A stretch of DNA of 64,000 nt from Rickettsia bellii RML369-C (GTDB taxonomy: Bacteria; Pseudomonadota; Alphaproteobacteria; Rickettsiales; Rickettsiaceae). The stretch is from the NCBI RefSeq assembly GCF_000012385.1, contig NC_007940.1, positions 248,001 to 312,000 on the forward strand, written 5' to 3'. The translations under genes were made by a program, and so were the position numbers. The notes beneath the pieces are model-generated. The model worked only from the letters and a program-made list of their open reading frames with translations, ran no database searches and was not told the origin of the DNA. How positions within the stretch are numbered: position 1 is the stretch's first letter; each line of letters opens with the position of its first letter. Positions 29,649 through 39,324 of this stretch are shown here, piece after piece.

Positions 29649-30605
29649 TCAACTATGTTTTAAATTAAAAAGAAGAGATTTTAATTTAGCATTAGCGATG
29701 ACAATAATTTTACGCATTAAAGCGGTAAGAGCGACCATTTTCTTTTTACCATTGTTAATGAGTCGCTCATAAAAGAGTCTTAAACCAGAAGTCTTGCTAT
29801 TACGGGCTGACATAGCAGCAAGGAATAGTATAGGCTTGACTCCTGCTCTACCATGTCCTACCTTTCTATATCCTTGATATTTACCACTATCATTAGCTTT
29901 TGGAGCAAGCCCTGCAAGAGAAGCAATCTGCCGTCTTGTTAACTTCCCTAACTCCGGTAATAATATTAATAACTCAAAAGCAACTATATTACCAATGCCA
30001 TTTATCTCTTTCAATATCTCATGCTTTGCTTTTAACAGCTGATCTGATGATATAATCACTTCTACCTGATTAGTAATCTCTGTAATTTGATTACTTAAAA
30101 CATCTATCATATTTATACAGCTATTTTTAACAAACTTATCTGTATTTGCTTGTTGTAATCTATTCTTTTCGGCAACTAACATTTGCTTTAAATCATTCCG
30201 TCTTTGTACTAACCGAAATAATTGTATATTTTGTTTTGATTCAGGCTTAAATACTTCAAGCTTATCTGCTCGCTCCTTACCATATAATCCTAATGCTTTA
30301 GCATCTAACTTATCTGTTTTTGCACTATTACCATATGATCTGATAAAATTCTTTACCTTTCTTGCATCTGCTCTATGTACTACATAACCTCTTTCACATA
30401 AGCTATACAATAACTCTAGTTCATATCCGCCTGTTGTTTCAACTACAGTTAGAGAGTTTGCTAAAATATCCTTATTATCATTAATAAATTCAAATATACC
30501 GGAACTTGTATTCTCATATTCTTTTGTATCTTTTATGCCCTCTATTCCTACTACAAAATTATATTTTCCTATATCAATTCCTATATGTTTGTGATATTTT
30601 ATCAT
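29649..30605 (-). CDS. IS110-family DEDD transposase, copy 2
   Basis: A 318-residue recombinase. The RuvC-like domain has D11 (IGIDIGKYN), E56 (VVETTGGYE), D98 and D101 (KTDKLDAKALG). A helical middle follows, and the C-terminal domain has NGIGNIVAFELL and the serine region APKANDSGKYQG with S240, the position of the catalytic serine in IS621. The stop codon TGA uses two bases of the element plus the A of the flanking AT, so the gene reaches the very end of the element. It is identical to copy 3 except for one residue (S35 here, F35 there). Confidence 0.95.
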   Translation of the reverse strand: MIKYHKHIGIDIGKYNFVVGIEGIKDTKEYENTSSGIFEFINDNKDILANSLTVVETTGGYELELLYSLCERGYVVHRADARKVKNFIRSYGNSAKTDKLDAKALGLYGKERADKLEVFKPESKQNIQLFRLVQRRNDLKQMLVAEKNRLQQANTDKFVKNSCINMIDVLSNQITEITNQVEVIISSDQLLKAKHEILKEINGIGNIVAFELLILLPELGKLTRRQIASLAGLAPKANDSGKYQGYRKVGHGRAGVKPILFLAAMSARNSKTSGLRLFYERLINNGKKKMVALTALMRKIIVIANAKLKSLLFNLKHS

Positions 30606-30854
30606 ATGTACCTCGAGATTTTATATTGTTTAGGATTGTAATCGGGCGTGCTTATCGCATCCCTTCCAACTATTCAAACTTCTCGAGAGTCGGGCTATAG
30701 TACCTTGATGACTCCGGTCGTATAAAACCTACTATACCGTGACGGTCGCTTACGCCCGCTTAATACCCTATATCATTATATAGGGTATTAACACTCTCTT
30801 ATAAATGTTTATATTACATTTATAACTTATATTATATCACTTTCTTTTCTTACA
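29650..30854 (-). mobile_element. IS110-family insertion sequence, copy 2 (intact)
   Basis: 1205 bp with no terminal inverted repeats. It is bordered at the right end by gtcAT (29645-29649) and at the left end by ATaccgtggcttgc (30855 on), so an AT dinucleotide is present at both junctions, as expected for the core of IS110 recombination. It carries an intact transposase and the bridge-RNA region. It sits between the RARP-1-like gene and popZ/tolC. Confidence 0.93.
30610..30824 (-). ncRNA. Predicted bridge RNA of IS110 copy 2
   Basis: The same sequence as in copy 3 except one base (c at 30751 where copies 1 and 3 have t, in the cgcttaygcccg stretch), which lies outside the guides. See copy 3 for the guide analysis. 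Ends are inferred. Confidence 0.62.
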
Positions 30855-30856
30855 AT

Positions 30857-30960
30857 ACCGTGGCTTGCTAACTAGATCCAGAAAATAATAAAAAATACTA
30901 ATTTTATTAGTATTTTTAACTGGCTCTAGTTCATAAATCACGGGATGACACAGAAAAAAT
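30857..30960. repeat. Rickettsial palindrome at the left end of IS110 copy 2
   Basis: accgtggcttgctaactag ... ctagttcataaatcacggg, ending in gatgac, equal to the element beside copy 1. The IS lies exactly at its tip. Confidence 0.8.
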
Positions 30961-30997
30961 TGATCTACGCAACAATGCCGCCACAGATTAATAATTG

Positions 30998-31381
30998 TTA
31001 CTTTCTACTATTCTGCACTAATTTTTTTATTTCACTCTCTACTAATTCTTTTACAAGCGAAGGTAGGTTTTTATCAAGCCATGTTTTAAGCTCCGGCTTT
31101 AACATTTCGATTACTAATTCTTCAAGAGCATTTTTAGATGAAACATTATTATCTAAATTTTTATCTTTAATAGTTGAGGTGAAATTTTTTAAAATATCAT
31201 TTATTTTTTCAGCAGATTTAGTTGATATTAACTCCTCTTCATCTTGGTCTATTATTTCTGTTAACTCAAGTATATCTTCGTCTTCATTGCTTAAATTTTT
31301 ACGCTCGTTAATCACTCCTTTGACAGATTTTAGAATGTCTTCTATCGACATATCTTGGCTTTTCTTGCTTTCCTTACTCAC
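30998..31381 (-). CDS. PopZ-like polar organiser (DUF2497)
   Basis: A 127-residue protein that starts at GTG 31381. The first ~30 residues contain MSIEDILKSVKGVI, a short N-terminal helix like the partner-binding helix of PopZ. An acidic low-complexity middle follows (NEDEDILELTEIIDQDEEEL). The C-terminal block LVIEMLKPELKTWLDKNLPS plus VKELVESEIKKL is the signature of PopZ/DUF2497, which forms polymeric condensates at cell poles and anchors ParB. The GTG follows the tolC stop directly (TAAGTG), so translation is probably coupled to tolC. Polar function is by family. Confidence 0.85.
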   Translation of the reverse strand: MSKESKKSQDMSIEDILKSVKGVINERKNLSNEDEDILELTEIIDQDEEELISTKSAEKINDILKNFTSTIKDKNLDNNVSSKNALEELVIEMLKPELKTWLDKNLPSLVKELVESEIKKLVQNSRK

Positions 31382-32746
31382 TTAGAAACCTATAAACATT
31401 TTCTTTTTAATAGTCTTAAATTCCTCTTCAGGACTGAAATATTTTACCTTAAGCTTTAAACTTTGAGCAGTTAACTCCCCAGTTAATGATTTCATTTGAT
31501 ATGCACTAAGTATAGAAGCTTTATAAGCATCAACACGTGTTATTTTTGCATCATAGAGTTTTTCTTCAGCACTTAAAACATCTAACATTGTTTTAGAACC
31601 TACTATTTCCTCTTGTACTGTACCATCATAGGATATTTGAGCTGCCGCTACTCCTTGATCCGCTGCAATAATACGAGATTTTGCTGCTTCAAACCCTTCC
31701 CATATGCTTATAACATAAGCCTGGGTTTGTCTTATCACACTATCAAGCTGTATTGCACTATTTCTTGTTTGATTTTTAGCTGATCTAATTTTTGAATATT
31801 GAGCTCCTCCATTTGGATAAATAGGGACATTAACAGATAACGTAGTAGTAACACTTCTAGTATTTATTTGTTGAGTATTTAAATTTTGTGGGTTGTAATT
31901 AGTTTTACCAGATTGTAATTGCACACTTACTTGCGGTAATAATCTTCCTTTTTCTACTAACTCTTGTGCCTTTGCTGAAGTTACGCTATGTTTTGCTGAA
32001 TCAATCTCAGGATTTAAATTAACAGCTCTTTTTGTTAGCTCATCTAATGAATTTGGCAATCCTTGAGGTAAAATAGGCATAGCTATGTCAGTAGGTTCTA
32101 TACCAAATACTCTTATAAAGTTTGCTTTTTTTGCTTGGAAATCAGCATAAGCAGTTAACTTATTCGTTTCTGCTGCTGCAAGCCCTGCTCTTGCAGTTGC
32201 TATATCAATCTCGGTTGCTTCACCAAGTCTTAATTTTTCTTCTACAGTGTTTACTTGTTGGATATTAGTACGAACTCTACTTTCTGAAATATCATATTTC
32301 TCTTTACTTTCAAAATAATCAAGATAAGCACCGATTAAGTCTAATAATACTTTTTGCTCACTAGAATAATATTGACCACGTGATGCTCTAAAAGCTGCTT
32401 GTGCAGATCTAAGAGCAGCAACATCTGAACCACCATTAAATAAAGATTGTTGAATTGTTAATGCTCCTTGATTATTGTCTATTTCTGGCGGGTTACCAGC
32501 TAATTGAGCATATCTTTTATTAGTATATTTGGTTTTACTATTATTTCTGTTAACACTCAACGATGCACTAGGCATAAATCCTGAAAAAGCTTGAGGAAAT
32601 TGCTCAATAGAATTAACAAATTTAACTCTTGCAGTCTTCAGATCATTGTTATTTTTATATCCTTCTGTTAAAGCTTCTTGCAAATCTATTGCAATAACAG
32701 GAGAAGTTAGTAATAATGAGAAAATAAATATAGTTAACTTACGCAT
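31382..32746 (-). CDS. tolC: Outer membrane efflux protein TolC
   Basis: A 454-residue outer-membrane channel of type I secretion and efflux systems. It has signal peptide 1-19 (MRKLTIFIFSLLLTSPVIA), then two TolC-type repeats with long helical stretches (DLQEALTEGYKNNNDLKTA and the matching ELTKRAVNLNPEIDSAKHS) and barrel-strand segments (SLSVNRNNSKTKYTNKRY, VSVQLQSGKTNYNPQNL). The AEEKLYDAKITRVDAYKASI segment is typical of the second half. In R. typhi TolC was linked to export of the ankyrin protein RARP-1, whose homologue is nearby. Confidence 0.93.
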   Translation of the reverse strand: MRKLTIFIFSLLLTSPVIAIDLQEALTEGYKNNNDLKTARVKFVNSIEQFPQAFSGFMPSASLSVNRNNSKTKYTNKRYAQLAGNPPEIDNNQGALTIQQSLFNGGSDVAALRSAQAAFRASRGQYYSSEQKVLLDLIGAYLDYFESKEKYDISESRVRTNIQQVNTVEEKLRLGEATEIDIATARAGLAAAETNKLTAYADFQAKKANFIRVFGIEPTDIAMPILPQGLPNSLDELTKRAVNLNPEIDSAKHSVTSAKAQELVEKGRLLPQVSVQLQSGKTNYNPQNLNTQQINTRSVTTTLSVNVPIYPNGGAQYSKIRSAKNQTRNSAIQLDSVIRQTQAYVISIWEGFEAAKSRIIAADQGVAAAQISYDGTVQEEIVGSKTMLDVLSAEEKLYDAKITRVDAYKASILSAYQMKSLTGELTAQSLKLKVKYFSPEEEFKTIKKKMFIGF

Positions 32747-32958
32747 AAATTTTTTAAATGAATTGATAATATGGTAGTGAGATTAGTTTAATCTTTCAAG
32801 AATATAGCTATTTTTAAGTTAGATAATATAATATTATGTAACAATGTTAGCACGTAATATAACAAAAATTAATTCTAAGGGCAATGATAACTATTTTATA
32901 TTTCATTTTTCTACACAAAGCGTTACAATTAATTAACAATTGATAATAAATAACATAT

Positions 32959-34158
32959 ATGCCTAATACTCTCATCAATTTTTCGCACTTTGTTGGTTTA
33001 AGTAAAGAACAAGAATCAGAGTTACTAAACCTCTTAAAAAGATTACATAGTTTTTCTGGTTCTTTAAAAACTAATCTAAAAGATTTAGAAGCAGATATTT
33101 TTAGTATTTTAAAAAGCTCTTTAAAAGAATTAGCCCAAACTGAAAATTTAGATTTAGAGAAAATAGAAAAACTTTTTAACAAAACAATAAAAACATCTCT
33201 TAGTGAATTATCAAAAGCTTTAGATAAAACTTATCAAGATCAGTTAAAGACAAAAGATATATTTCTATTTGATGGAATTATCGTAGAAAAATGTTTAAGT
33301 GTTTTAGAACAAGTCCTAAAATTTCAAAAAGAATTAGATGAAGTTTATCCGGGTGCTTCTAAGAAAATTATAACATCATTAGAAAACATATTAGTTGCTG
33401 TAATTGCAACTCAACTGCCTATTCTTTCAACGTTCATAAAAGCAAGCGGTATACTTGAAAAAGTCAATAATCTCATCGATCACGAAAAATTATTGCCAAA
33501 AATAAAAAAATGGCATAACGATATTAAAAATATGCAACAAGAAATAAGGGATAATAAAAACCTTAAGGATGTTTATAAAAAAGCTGAACAAGTTGCCGAA
33601 ATTTCAGAAATATCCAACGAACCTGTTAAGAAAATTATTGAGGTAGCAAAAAATCCTAATAATCAATCCTTGTTAGATTACGTGATAGAAGCTAACAAAG
33701 CTATACCGCAAACTACTAAAGAAGTAGAAGAAAAAATATCAAAAATAAAAAGTGATGTAGAAAAAGCACTTCCTGAAGAGATAAAAGATGAAAAACTACA
33801 TTCCATCAAAAATACTATTAGTGATAGATTAAATAGTACAAAAACAGAATTATTAAAAGCAGCAAACCCTGAAACTCCTTTTGTTGATAAAATAACTTCT
33901 TTATTTAAAGCAGCAGAAACAGCTACCAAAATTGCAAGTGATGTGAAAAAAATAGCAGGAGTAATACCGGGTGGACAAAAATTAGAAAACGTTATAAGCG
34001 GGATAATAACAACTAACCTAATACCTAAGCCGATTTTAACAATAGCTAAATTAGCTCCTGAGGTAGCAGAGTTAGTTAAAGTAGGTAAGGCAATAATTAC
34101 AGTGCTTTCCAAATCACAAAACTTAAATCAAACACAAGGCAGGTCAAAAAGTGCTTAA
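32959..34158 (+). CDS. Large helical protein of unknown function
   Basis: 399 residues, almost wholly alpha-helical, Lys/Leu/Glu/Ile-rich with heptad-like spacing (ELLNLLKRLHSFSGSLKTNL, EIAKNPNN-type breaks). Two more hydrophobic stretches, at ~135-160 (ILVAVIATQLPILSTFIKA) and ~340-385, could contact membrane. No signal peptide, no known motif. Composition resembles the 596-residue unknown at 47273, but I see no clear common segment. It is divergent from tolC (212-bp gap with both promoters) and overlaps the next gene by 8 bases. Confidence 0.6.
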   Translation: MPNTLINFSHFVGLSKEQESELLNLLKRLHSFSGSLKTNLKDLEADIFSILKSSLKELAQTENLDLEKIEKLFNKTIKTSLSELSKALDKTYQDQLKTKDIFLFDGIIVEKCLSVLEQVLKFQKELDEVYPGASKKIITSLENILVAVIATQLPILSTFIKASGILEKVNNLIDHEKLLPKIKKWHNDIKNMQQEIRDNKNLKDVYKKAEQVAEISEISNEPVKKIIEVAKNPNNQSLLDYVIEANKAIPQTTKEVEEKISKIKSDVEKALPEEIKDEKLHSIKNTISDRLNSTKTELLKAANPETPFVDKITSLFKAAETATKIASDVKKIAGVIPGGQKLENVISGIITTNLIPKPILTIAKLAPEVAELVKVGKAIITVLSKSQNLNQTQGRSKSA

Positions 34159-34549
34159 TACTCATATTTTAATTGCTATAGGATGTTTAGTAGTATTAGT
34201 AATATACTTAATATATAAAACAACATCACGTAAAAAAAATATTACGACTTCCGGAGAAAATAATTCTGAAGAAACTTTTGCTCTTAATAGCAAGAATCAG
34301 GATAATAAAAAACTCACCTTACAAAAACGAATAGAATTATCTTGGAAATTTCTTTATGACATTACAGAAACTATTCTCAATAAATTTACTAAAGATGATA
34401 TAACTTTAGTGAATAAATGTGGTCGTGTTTTACTTGAAAACGGAGCACGCTATGAACATATAGTTGATCTGGCAATCCCTCGTGCCAAATCTCATACTCA
34501 ATCTGTAGAACAAGAGCAAACTAAAGGCAAAAAAACTTTAGGGGTGTAA
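34151..34549 (+). CDS. Small single-helix membrane protein of unknown function
   Basis: 132 residues, starting with GTG 34151, which overlaps the end of the preceding helical-protein gene. One N-terminal membrane helix (about 5-23, HILIAIGCLVVLVIYLIY) is followed by a basic stop-transfer RKK and a soluble part with no recognised domain. The two genes are probably one unit; the membrane protein may anchor the helical partner. Function unknown. Confidence 0.6.
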   Translation: MLNTHILIAIGCLVVLVIYLIYKTTSRKKNITTSGENNSEETFALNSKNQDNKKLTLQKRIELSWKFLYDITETILNKFTKDDITLVNKCGRVLLENGARYEHIVDLAIPRAKSHTQSVEQEQTKGKKTLGV

Positions 34550-34707
34550 TTTTTCTACCTTGAAAAAAGCAGCTACTCGACGTATAAACTACCTATAAAA
34601 ATAGAGTCTATTCTGTTTACTCTTCATTTATTAGCGATATACAATCCTTGTAAATATTTTTTTAAAAGATATTATTAGAAAGTTATAGTTAAAAATAATT
34701 GCAATTA

Positions 34708-35328
34708 ATGAGCAAATTAAAACAAGGAACATTTATCACTTTTGAGGGAGGGGAAGGAATTGGCAAATCCACCCAATGTCAAATGTTATATGAATATCTA
34801 AAATCCCAAAATATTCCCGTAATTCTAACCCGTGAAGTTGGCGGAACTAACGTAGCCGAAAAGATGCGTGAGATTCTAGTGCATACTGATTTATTGCCAA
34901 TGTCTGAATTACTACAAGCTATGGCAGCACGTTATGACCATATGGTAAAAAAAATTATACCGGCTTTACAGGCAGGGAATATAGTAATATGCGACCGATT
35001 TATTGACTCAACAGCCTGCTATCAAGGATTAGAGCTAGAAAATGGTATAGAACTTGTGTATAATCTGCACAAAGATTTAATGCCGCCTCTTATGCCGGAT
35101 CTTACCTTTTTTATTGATGTAGAATCTTCTATTGCCATTGAGCGGGTAAATTCACGAAATATGAGCAATAAATTTGACGTAAGAGGGTTAGATTTTTACA
35201 ATAAAATTTATGATTGCTTTAAAGGATTAAGTAAAAAATTTCCTGAGAGAATAGTAACAATTAAGGCTTCTGATCTTAATCCAGAACAAGTACACGAGTT
35301 AATAAAAAAACACTTAAATTTAATATGA
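34708..35328 (+). CDS. tmk: Thymidylate kinase
   Basis: Phosphorylates dTMP to dTDP in the cytoplasm. The P-loop [12 protein letters not shown] is near residue 10, the DRF motif is in [14 protein letters not shown], and the LID area is [16 protein letters not shown] chose ATG 34708 (MSKLKQGT), three codons inside the open frame, which begins with TTG. The length of 206 is usual. It overlaps metG (ATGA). Confidence 0.95.
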   Translation: MSKLKQGTFITFEGGEGIGKSTQCQMLYEYLKSQNIPVILTREVGGTNVAEKMREILVHTDLLPMSELLQAMAARYDHMVKKIIPALQAGNIVICDRFIDSTACYQGLELENGIELVYNLHKDLMPPLMPDLTFFIDVESSIAIERVNSRNMSNKFDVRGLDFYNKIYDCFKGLSKKFPERIVTIKASDLNPEQVHELIKKHLNLI

Positions 35329-36854
35329 ATAATACCTACTATATTACCACTCCCATATATTATGTTAATGATGTCCCGCATATTGGGCATGCTTATACCA
35401 GCGTTGCAAGTGACGTGATTGCCCGCTTTATGCGTCTTAGCGGTCATGAAGTCATGTTTTTAACCGGCACTGATGAACATGGGCAGAAAGTAGAAAAAGC
35501 TGCTATTGATAAAAATATTGATCCGCAAAAATTTACTGATCAGACTTCTCAAAGTTTTCGTCATCTTATGACTGCCATGCATATTTCAAATGATGATTTT
35601 ATCAGAACAACGGAAGAAAGGCATAAAAAAGCAGTAGCTATATTTTGGCAAAAATTACTAGATAACGGTTCTATCTATGAGGGTTTTTATGAGGGGTGGT
35701 ATGCCGTTCGTGATGAAGCTTTTTATGATGAATCTGAGCTAACAGCGGACAAATTAGCCCCAACCGGTGCAGCGGTGGAATGGGTTAAAGAACCTAGCTA
35801 TTTCTTTAATCTCTCAAAATGGCAAGATAAATTGCTTGAGTTTTATGAAGCAAACCCTGATTTTATCAGACCTATATCAAGACGTAACGAGGTCATCAGC
35901 TTTGTTAAGTCAGGTCTAAAAGATTTGTCCGTATCACGCACCACTTTTAACTGGGGTATCAAAGTCCCAAACGATAATAAGCACGTGATTTATGTGTGGC
36001 TTGATGCACTTGCTAATTATATCTCAGCTCTTGGCTATCCTGATCAAAATAGCAATTACGGCAAGTTTTGGCCAGCCAATTTACAGGTAGTCGGTAAAGA
36101 TATTCTACGTTTCCATGCCGTTTATTGGCCAGCTTTCTTAATGGCTGCTGAAATTCCGCTACCTAAGACAATTATGGCACATGGCTGGTGGACTAATGAG
36201 GGGCAGAAAATTTCTAAATCACTTGGTAATACTATTGATCCGATTAAGCTGATAGAGGAGTTTGGTGTTGATCAGGTTAGATATTTTTTAATGCGTGAGA
36301 TAACATTTGGAGCGGATGGTAACTTTGCCCGCAGCAATCTAATTACCCGTATTAATAGCGAATTATCTAATAAGATCGGTAATTTATTGCAACGTACTAC
36401 TTCTTTTGTTTATAAAAATAATGATGGCAAAGTGCCAGCAATCACGCAAGATGCAATTAATAAAATATATGAATTACCGCTTCTAAAAACAGCAATTAAT
36501 TCTGCCAAACAGAATATTTTGTTAATGGAAAAAACCGAGATTAACAAGATTCTTGATAATATTATTAATTTAGCCGAAGAAGCAAATATTTATATTGATA
36601 GCGAAGCTCCTTGGAATTTGAAAAAAACAGACCCTGAGAAAATGCTAGAGGTGTTATATGCTCTGCTAGAAACTTTGCGTTATATCGCCGTAATGCTTCA
36701 GGCTTTTATGCCAAGTTCTGCCGGTAAAATGCTTGATCAGCTAGGGGTAAACACAGAAGAGCGTTTATTTAAGCATTTATCGCTTGAGTTTGCTTTAACA
36801 TCAGCTAGCGATATTCTAGAACCGGTTATAGTATTTCCAAGGTTTGAAGAGTAA
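35325..36854 (+). CDS. metG: Methionyl-tRNA synthetase
   Basis: A 509-residue class I synthetase charging tRNA-Met. The HIGH motif is in [16 protein letters not shown] and KMSKS appears as [14 protein letters not shown]. The anticodon-binding helices follow, with PWNLKK (anticodon recognition, W-x-L-K type). It lacks the zinc-knuckle insert and C-terminal dimerisation domain of longer forms, as usual for this branch. It is coupled to tmk by a 4-base overlap. It shares the window with its tRNA substrate (18004). Confidence 0.95.
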   Translation: MNNTYYITTPIYYVNDVPHIGHAYTSVASDVIARFMRLSGHEVMFLTGTDEHGQKVEKAAIDKNIDPQKFTDQTSQSFRHLMTAMHISNDDFIRTTEERHKKAVAIFWQKLLDNGSIYEGFYEGWYAVRDEAFYDESELTADKLAPTGAAVEWVKEPSYFFNLSKWQDKLLEFYEANPDFIRPISRRNEVISFVKSGLKDLSVSRTTFNWGIKVPNDNKHVIYVWLDALANYISALGYPDQNSNYGKFWPANLQVVGKDILRFHAVYWPAFLMAAEIPLPKTIMAHGWWTNEGQKISKSLGNTIDPIKLIEEFGVDQVRYFLMREITFGADGNFARSNLITRINSELSNKIGNLLQRTTSFVYKNNDGKVPAITQDAINKIYELPLLKTAINSAKQNILLMEKTEINKILDNIINLAEEANIYIDSEAPWNLKKTDPEKMLEVLYALLETLRYIAVMLQAFMPSSAGKMLDQLGVNTEERLFKHLSLEFALTSASDILEPVIVFPRFEE

Positions 36855-36889
36855 TTTTTTACGTGGTTTCTATGCCATTTCTGATTATG

Positions 36890-37185
36890 CGTTGCATGGA
36901 TCATGGATCGGAAAAGTGTACAATGTCATTCCCGTATAGGCACATGAGTGTCAACTTAAGGAGTGATGTCATCTAGTTGCTTGTCCACGGGATCCAGAAA
37001 AAAAGCCTAAATACAACAAGTTTTTAAAATTAAAAGCTCGATTTTATCTCGCTTTATACTGGATCCCGTGGACAAGCAACTAGATGACACCGAACACATT
37101 TTTCGATCCATGCAACAATAATACTAGGACATGAATTGATCCTTAAGTTGACACCCATGTACCTACGCAGGAATGACATAAGCCG
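36890..37185. repeat. Nested rickettsial palindromes
   Basis: The inner element has exact 30-base arms at 36968-36997 and 37059-37088 (gtcatctagttgcttgtcca and onward). The outer element has 36-base imperfect arms at 36925-36960 (gtcattcccgtatagg ... caacttaag) and 37142-37177 (cttaagttgacac ... gcaggaatgac). The inner unit looks inserted into the centre of the outer. No gene is in this 354-bp gap. Confidence 0.9.
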
Positions 37186-37208
37186 TAACACATTTACTAA
37201 AAACACAT

Positions 37209-38072
37209 ATGCTAATAGATTCACATTGCCACCTTAATTTACTGAAAGATGTAGAAATAGACGATATAATCAAACAAGCTATAGAAAATAATGTGCAGTA
37301 CCTACAAACTATTTCCACTAAACTTGATGACTTGCCGGTTATTTTAGAAATAGCTGAAAAATATGAAAATGTTTTTGCATCTGTCGGTGTGCATCCGTGT
37401 GAGGTGAACGGTCATTGCGAAGCACTACAAGTGCTGAAGCAATCTCAGGAAATTTTAATGAGATTGCCACGTCAAGGCTTCGCCTTTCCTCGCAATGACG
37501 CTGCCACAATTATAGAACTTACTAATCACCCCAAAATCATTGGAATAGGTGAAACTGGGCTTGATTATTATCATGAGCCTTATGATAAAAAACTACAAAA
37601 AGATTCCTTATTACATCATATAGAAGCCGCTGCTATAACAAAGTTACCGCTTATTGTTCACACGAGAGAAGCAGACGATAACACTATAGATATTTTAACC
37701 TCGGAAATGCGTAATAATAAATTTCCTGGGTTAATACATTGCTTTACTTCCTCAAAAAAGCTAGCAGAAAAAATGCTAGATATCGGTTTATATATTTCAA
37801 TGTCAGGTATTATAACTTTTAAAAATGCAACTGATTTGCAGGAAATAGTTAAATATGTGCCGCTTGATAGATTACTGATTGAAACCGATGCACCTTATCT
37901 AGCCCCTACCCCTATGCGTGGCAAACAAAACGAACCGGCTTTCGTTAGATATGTTGCCGAGAAAGTCGCCGAACTCAAAAACATCACCTCCAAAGAAGTA
38001 GCAAATGTTACTACTAATAACTTCAAAACATTATTTTCTAAATTTACAAATTACCTAAATTCTAGTGATTAA
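37209..38072 (+). CDS. tatD: TatD-family metal-dependent DNase with in-frame RPE
   Basis: 287 residues. The metal-ligand motifs are complete: DSHCHL at 4, GETGLDYY, HTREADD, HCFTSSK and ETDAPYLAP. Between GVHPCEV and the IGIGETGLD strand, residues 68-97 (nt 37411-37500) are palindromic-element sequence read through in frame (EALQVLKQSQEILMRLPRQG is in it). The insert replaces a surface loop in a region away from the metal site. TatD proteins are 3'-5' DNases. The enzyme is probably still active, but that is inferred. Confidence 0.92.
   Translation: MLIDSHCHLNLLKDVEIDDIIKQAIENNVQYLQTISTKLDDLPVILEIAEKYENVFASVGVHPCEVNGHCEALQVLKQSQEILMRLPRQGFAFPRNDAATIIELTNHPKIIGIGETGLDYYHEPYDKKLQKDSLLHHIEAAAITKLPLIVHTREADDNTIDILTSEMRNNKFPGLIHCFTSSKKLAEKMLDIGLYISMSGIITFKNATDLQEIVKYVPLDRLLIETDAPYLAPTPMRGKQNEPAFVRYVAEKVAELKNITSKEVANVTTNNFKTLFSKFTNYLNSSD
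37411..37500 (+). repeat. Rickettsial palindromic element inside tatD
   Basis: Ends gtcattgcgaag and tcctcgcaatgac, inner arms gcaatctcagga / atgagattgcc: the same class as at 4674, 12232 and 25438. 90 bp, a multiple of three, no stop in the used frame. Confidence 0.88.
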
Positions 38073-38151
38073 TAATTAAAAGTTGAAAATTTTTATTAAC
38101 TAATATATTATTTTTAGTAGTATGTTAATATAATTAATTTCAGTAATTATT

Positions 38152-39152
38152 ATGGAATTTAATCGTAAAAATGCAATTATCAGTTTTTTAGAAGAACGTG
38201 CGGAACAAAAATTCACTCCTTATGACATAGCTAAATGGCTTGTAGCAAATTACCCTGAAGAAGCTGAACGCAAAGCTACTACAAGTAAGAATAAGCAAAT
38301 AATAAAAGCAAGAACTTTAGAAGAAAAAATTAAGGAAGTTACAAAGGCTTATGCAGCTAAAATTAGTAGAGGTAGGTTTGATGAGTGGAGATCGAAACCT
38401 AACATCAAAATAGATTCAGAGCCTCGAGTAAGTTTGTATTACACTAAAAACCCTAGTCACCTAATTAATGACGAAGAAGTAACAAACCTTAAGAATAAAG
38501 TAAATAAAGACAATAGCATCACAGAAGAAAAGCGTATGAGATACTTAAGTCATATCTTGATGTATTAGGTATCCATAATATGCGTATTAATCATACTTTC
38601 TCTTCAAATAAGCATGGAGTCGGAGGAAATATATGGTTACATCCTGACTGGGTAGGGATGGAAGTTCTTAACAAAAACTGGAGTCCATTAATTAAAGATT
38701 GTGCTAAATATTATACAGGAAAACAAGCAAGATTATGGTCTTTTGAAGTTAAAAGGGAAATAAACCGTAGTAACGTAAGAGAGTCTTTTTTTCAGGCTTT
38801 ATCAAACTCCTCATGGGCTCATTACGGTTATTTGGTTGCACCTATACTAGACGAAACTAAAGCTGACACTAAGAATGAGCTAGAAATGTTATGCACTAGA
38901 CACGGGATAGGTTTTATTTTATTAAATGTAGACTTCCCTGAAGATAGTAAAAAATTAATTCCTGCCAGAGAAAGATCTGAAATAGATTGGAATATGGCTA
39001 ATAGGTTGGCAGAAAAAAATAAGAATTTTGAAAATTATTTAAATAAAGTAGATATATTTTGTCAAAAACCTACAAAAGAAGTTCTAGAAAGTATATGGTA
39101 TAATATTAATAAACTTAAAGAAATCCCAACAAAAACTAAAAAGAAAAAATAA
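38152..39152 (+). pseudogene. HrgA/COG2958-like HARE-HTH protein gene, frameshifted
   Basis: Two adjacent open frames (38152-38568 and 38580-39152) together look like one protein. The N-terminal part is a HARE-HTH/winged-helix domain (AIISFLEERAEQKFTPYDIAKWL). The C-terminal part has GVGGNIWLHPDWVGMEVL, ARLWSFEVKREINRSNVRE and PARERSEIDWNMANRLA, the conserved endonuclease-like half of the HrgA family (found near restriction systems). Adding one A in the run at 38528-38531 makes the frame continue as EEKAYEILKSYLDVLGIHNM into the second part. So a one-base deletion probably split the gene. Without it, the second part could still be made from ATG 38580. Confidence 0.75.
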
Positions 39153-39199
39153 CTAAAATATTTTCTTATTAGTACCGGATAATTATTAAAAAAGAATTC

Positions 39200-39324
39200 G
39201 TCATTGCCAGGATATGCATAGCTAAGGGCGTGGCAATCTAGAAAAAATAATAAAAAATACTATAATTTAGTATTTTTTATACTTCCTTGCTTCGTCAATT
39301 ATTTCATAATTTCCTCATAATGAC
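39200..39324. repeat. Rickettsial palindromic element
   Basis: The ends gtcattgccagg and cctcataatgac surround an inner palindrome with aaaaaatactataatttagtatttttt. It is a diverged member of the gtcattgcgagg class. Confidence 0.7.

Noticed and set aside
36925..37177. CRISPR-like repeat array
   Set aside because: The repeats are inverted, not direct, with no regular spacers; they are nested palindromes.
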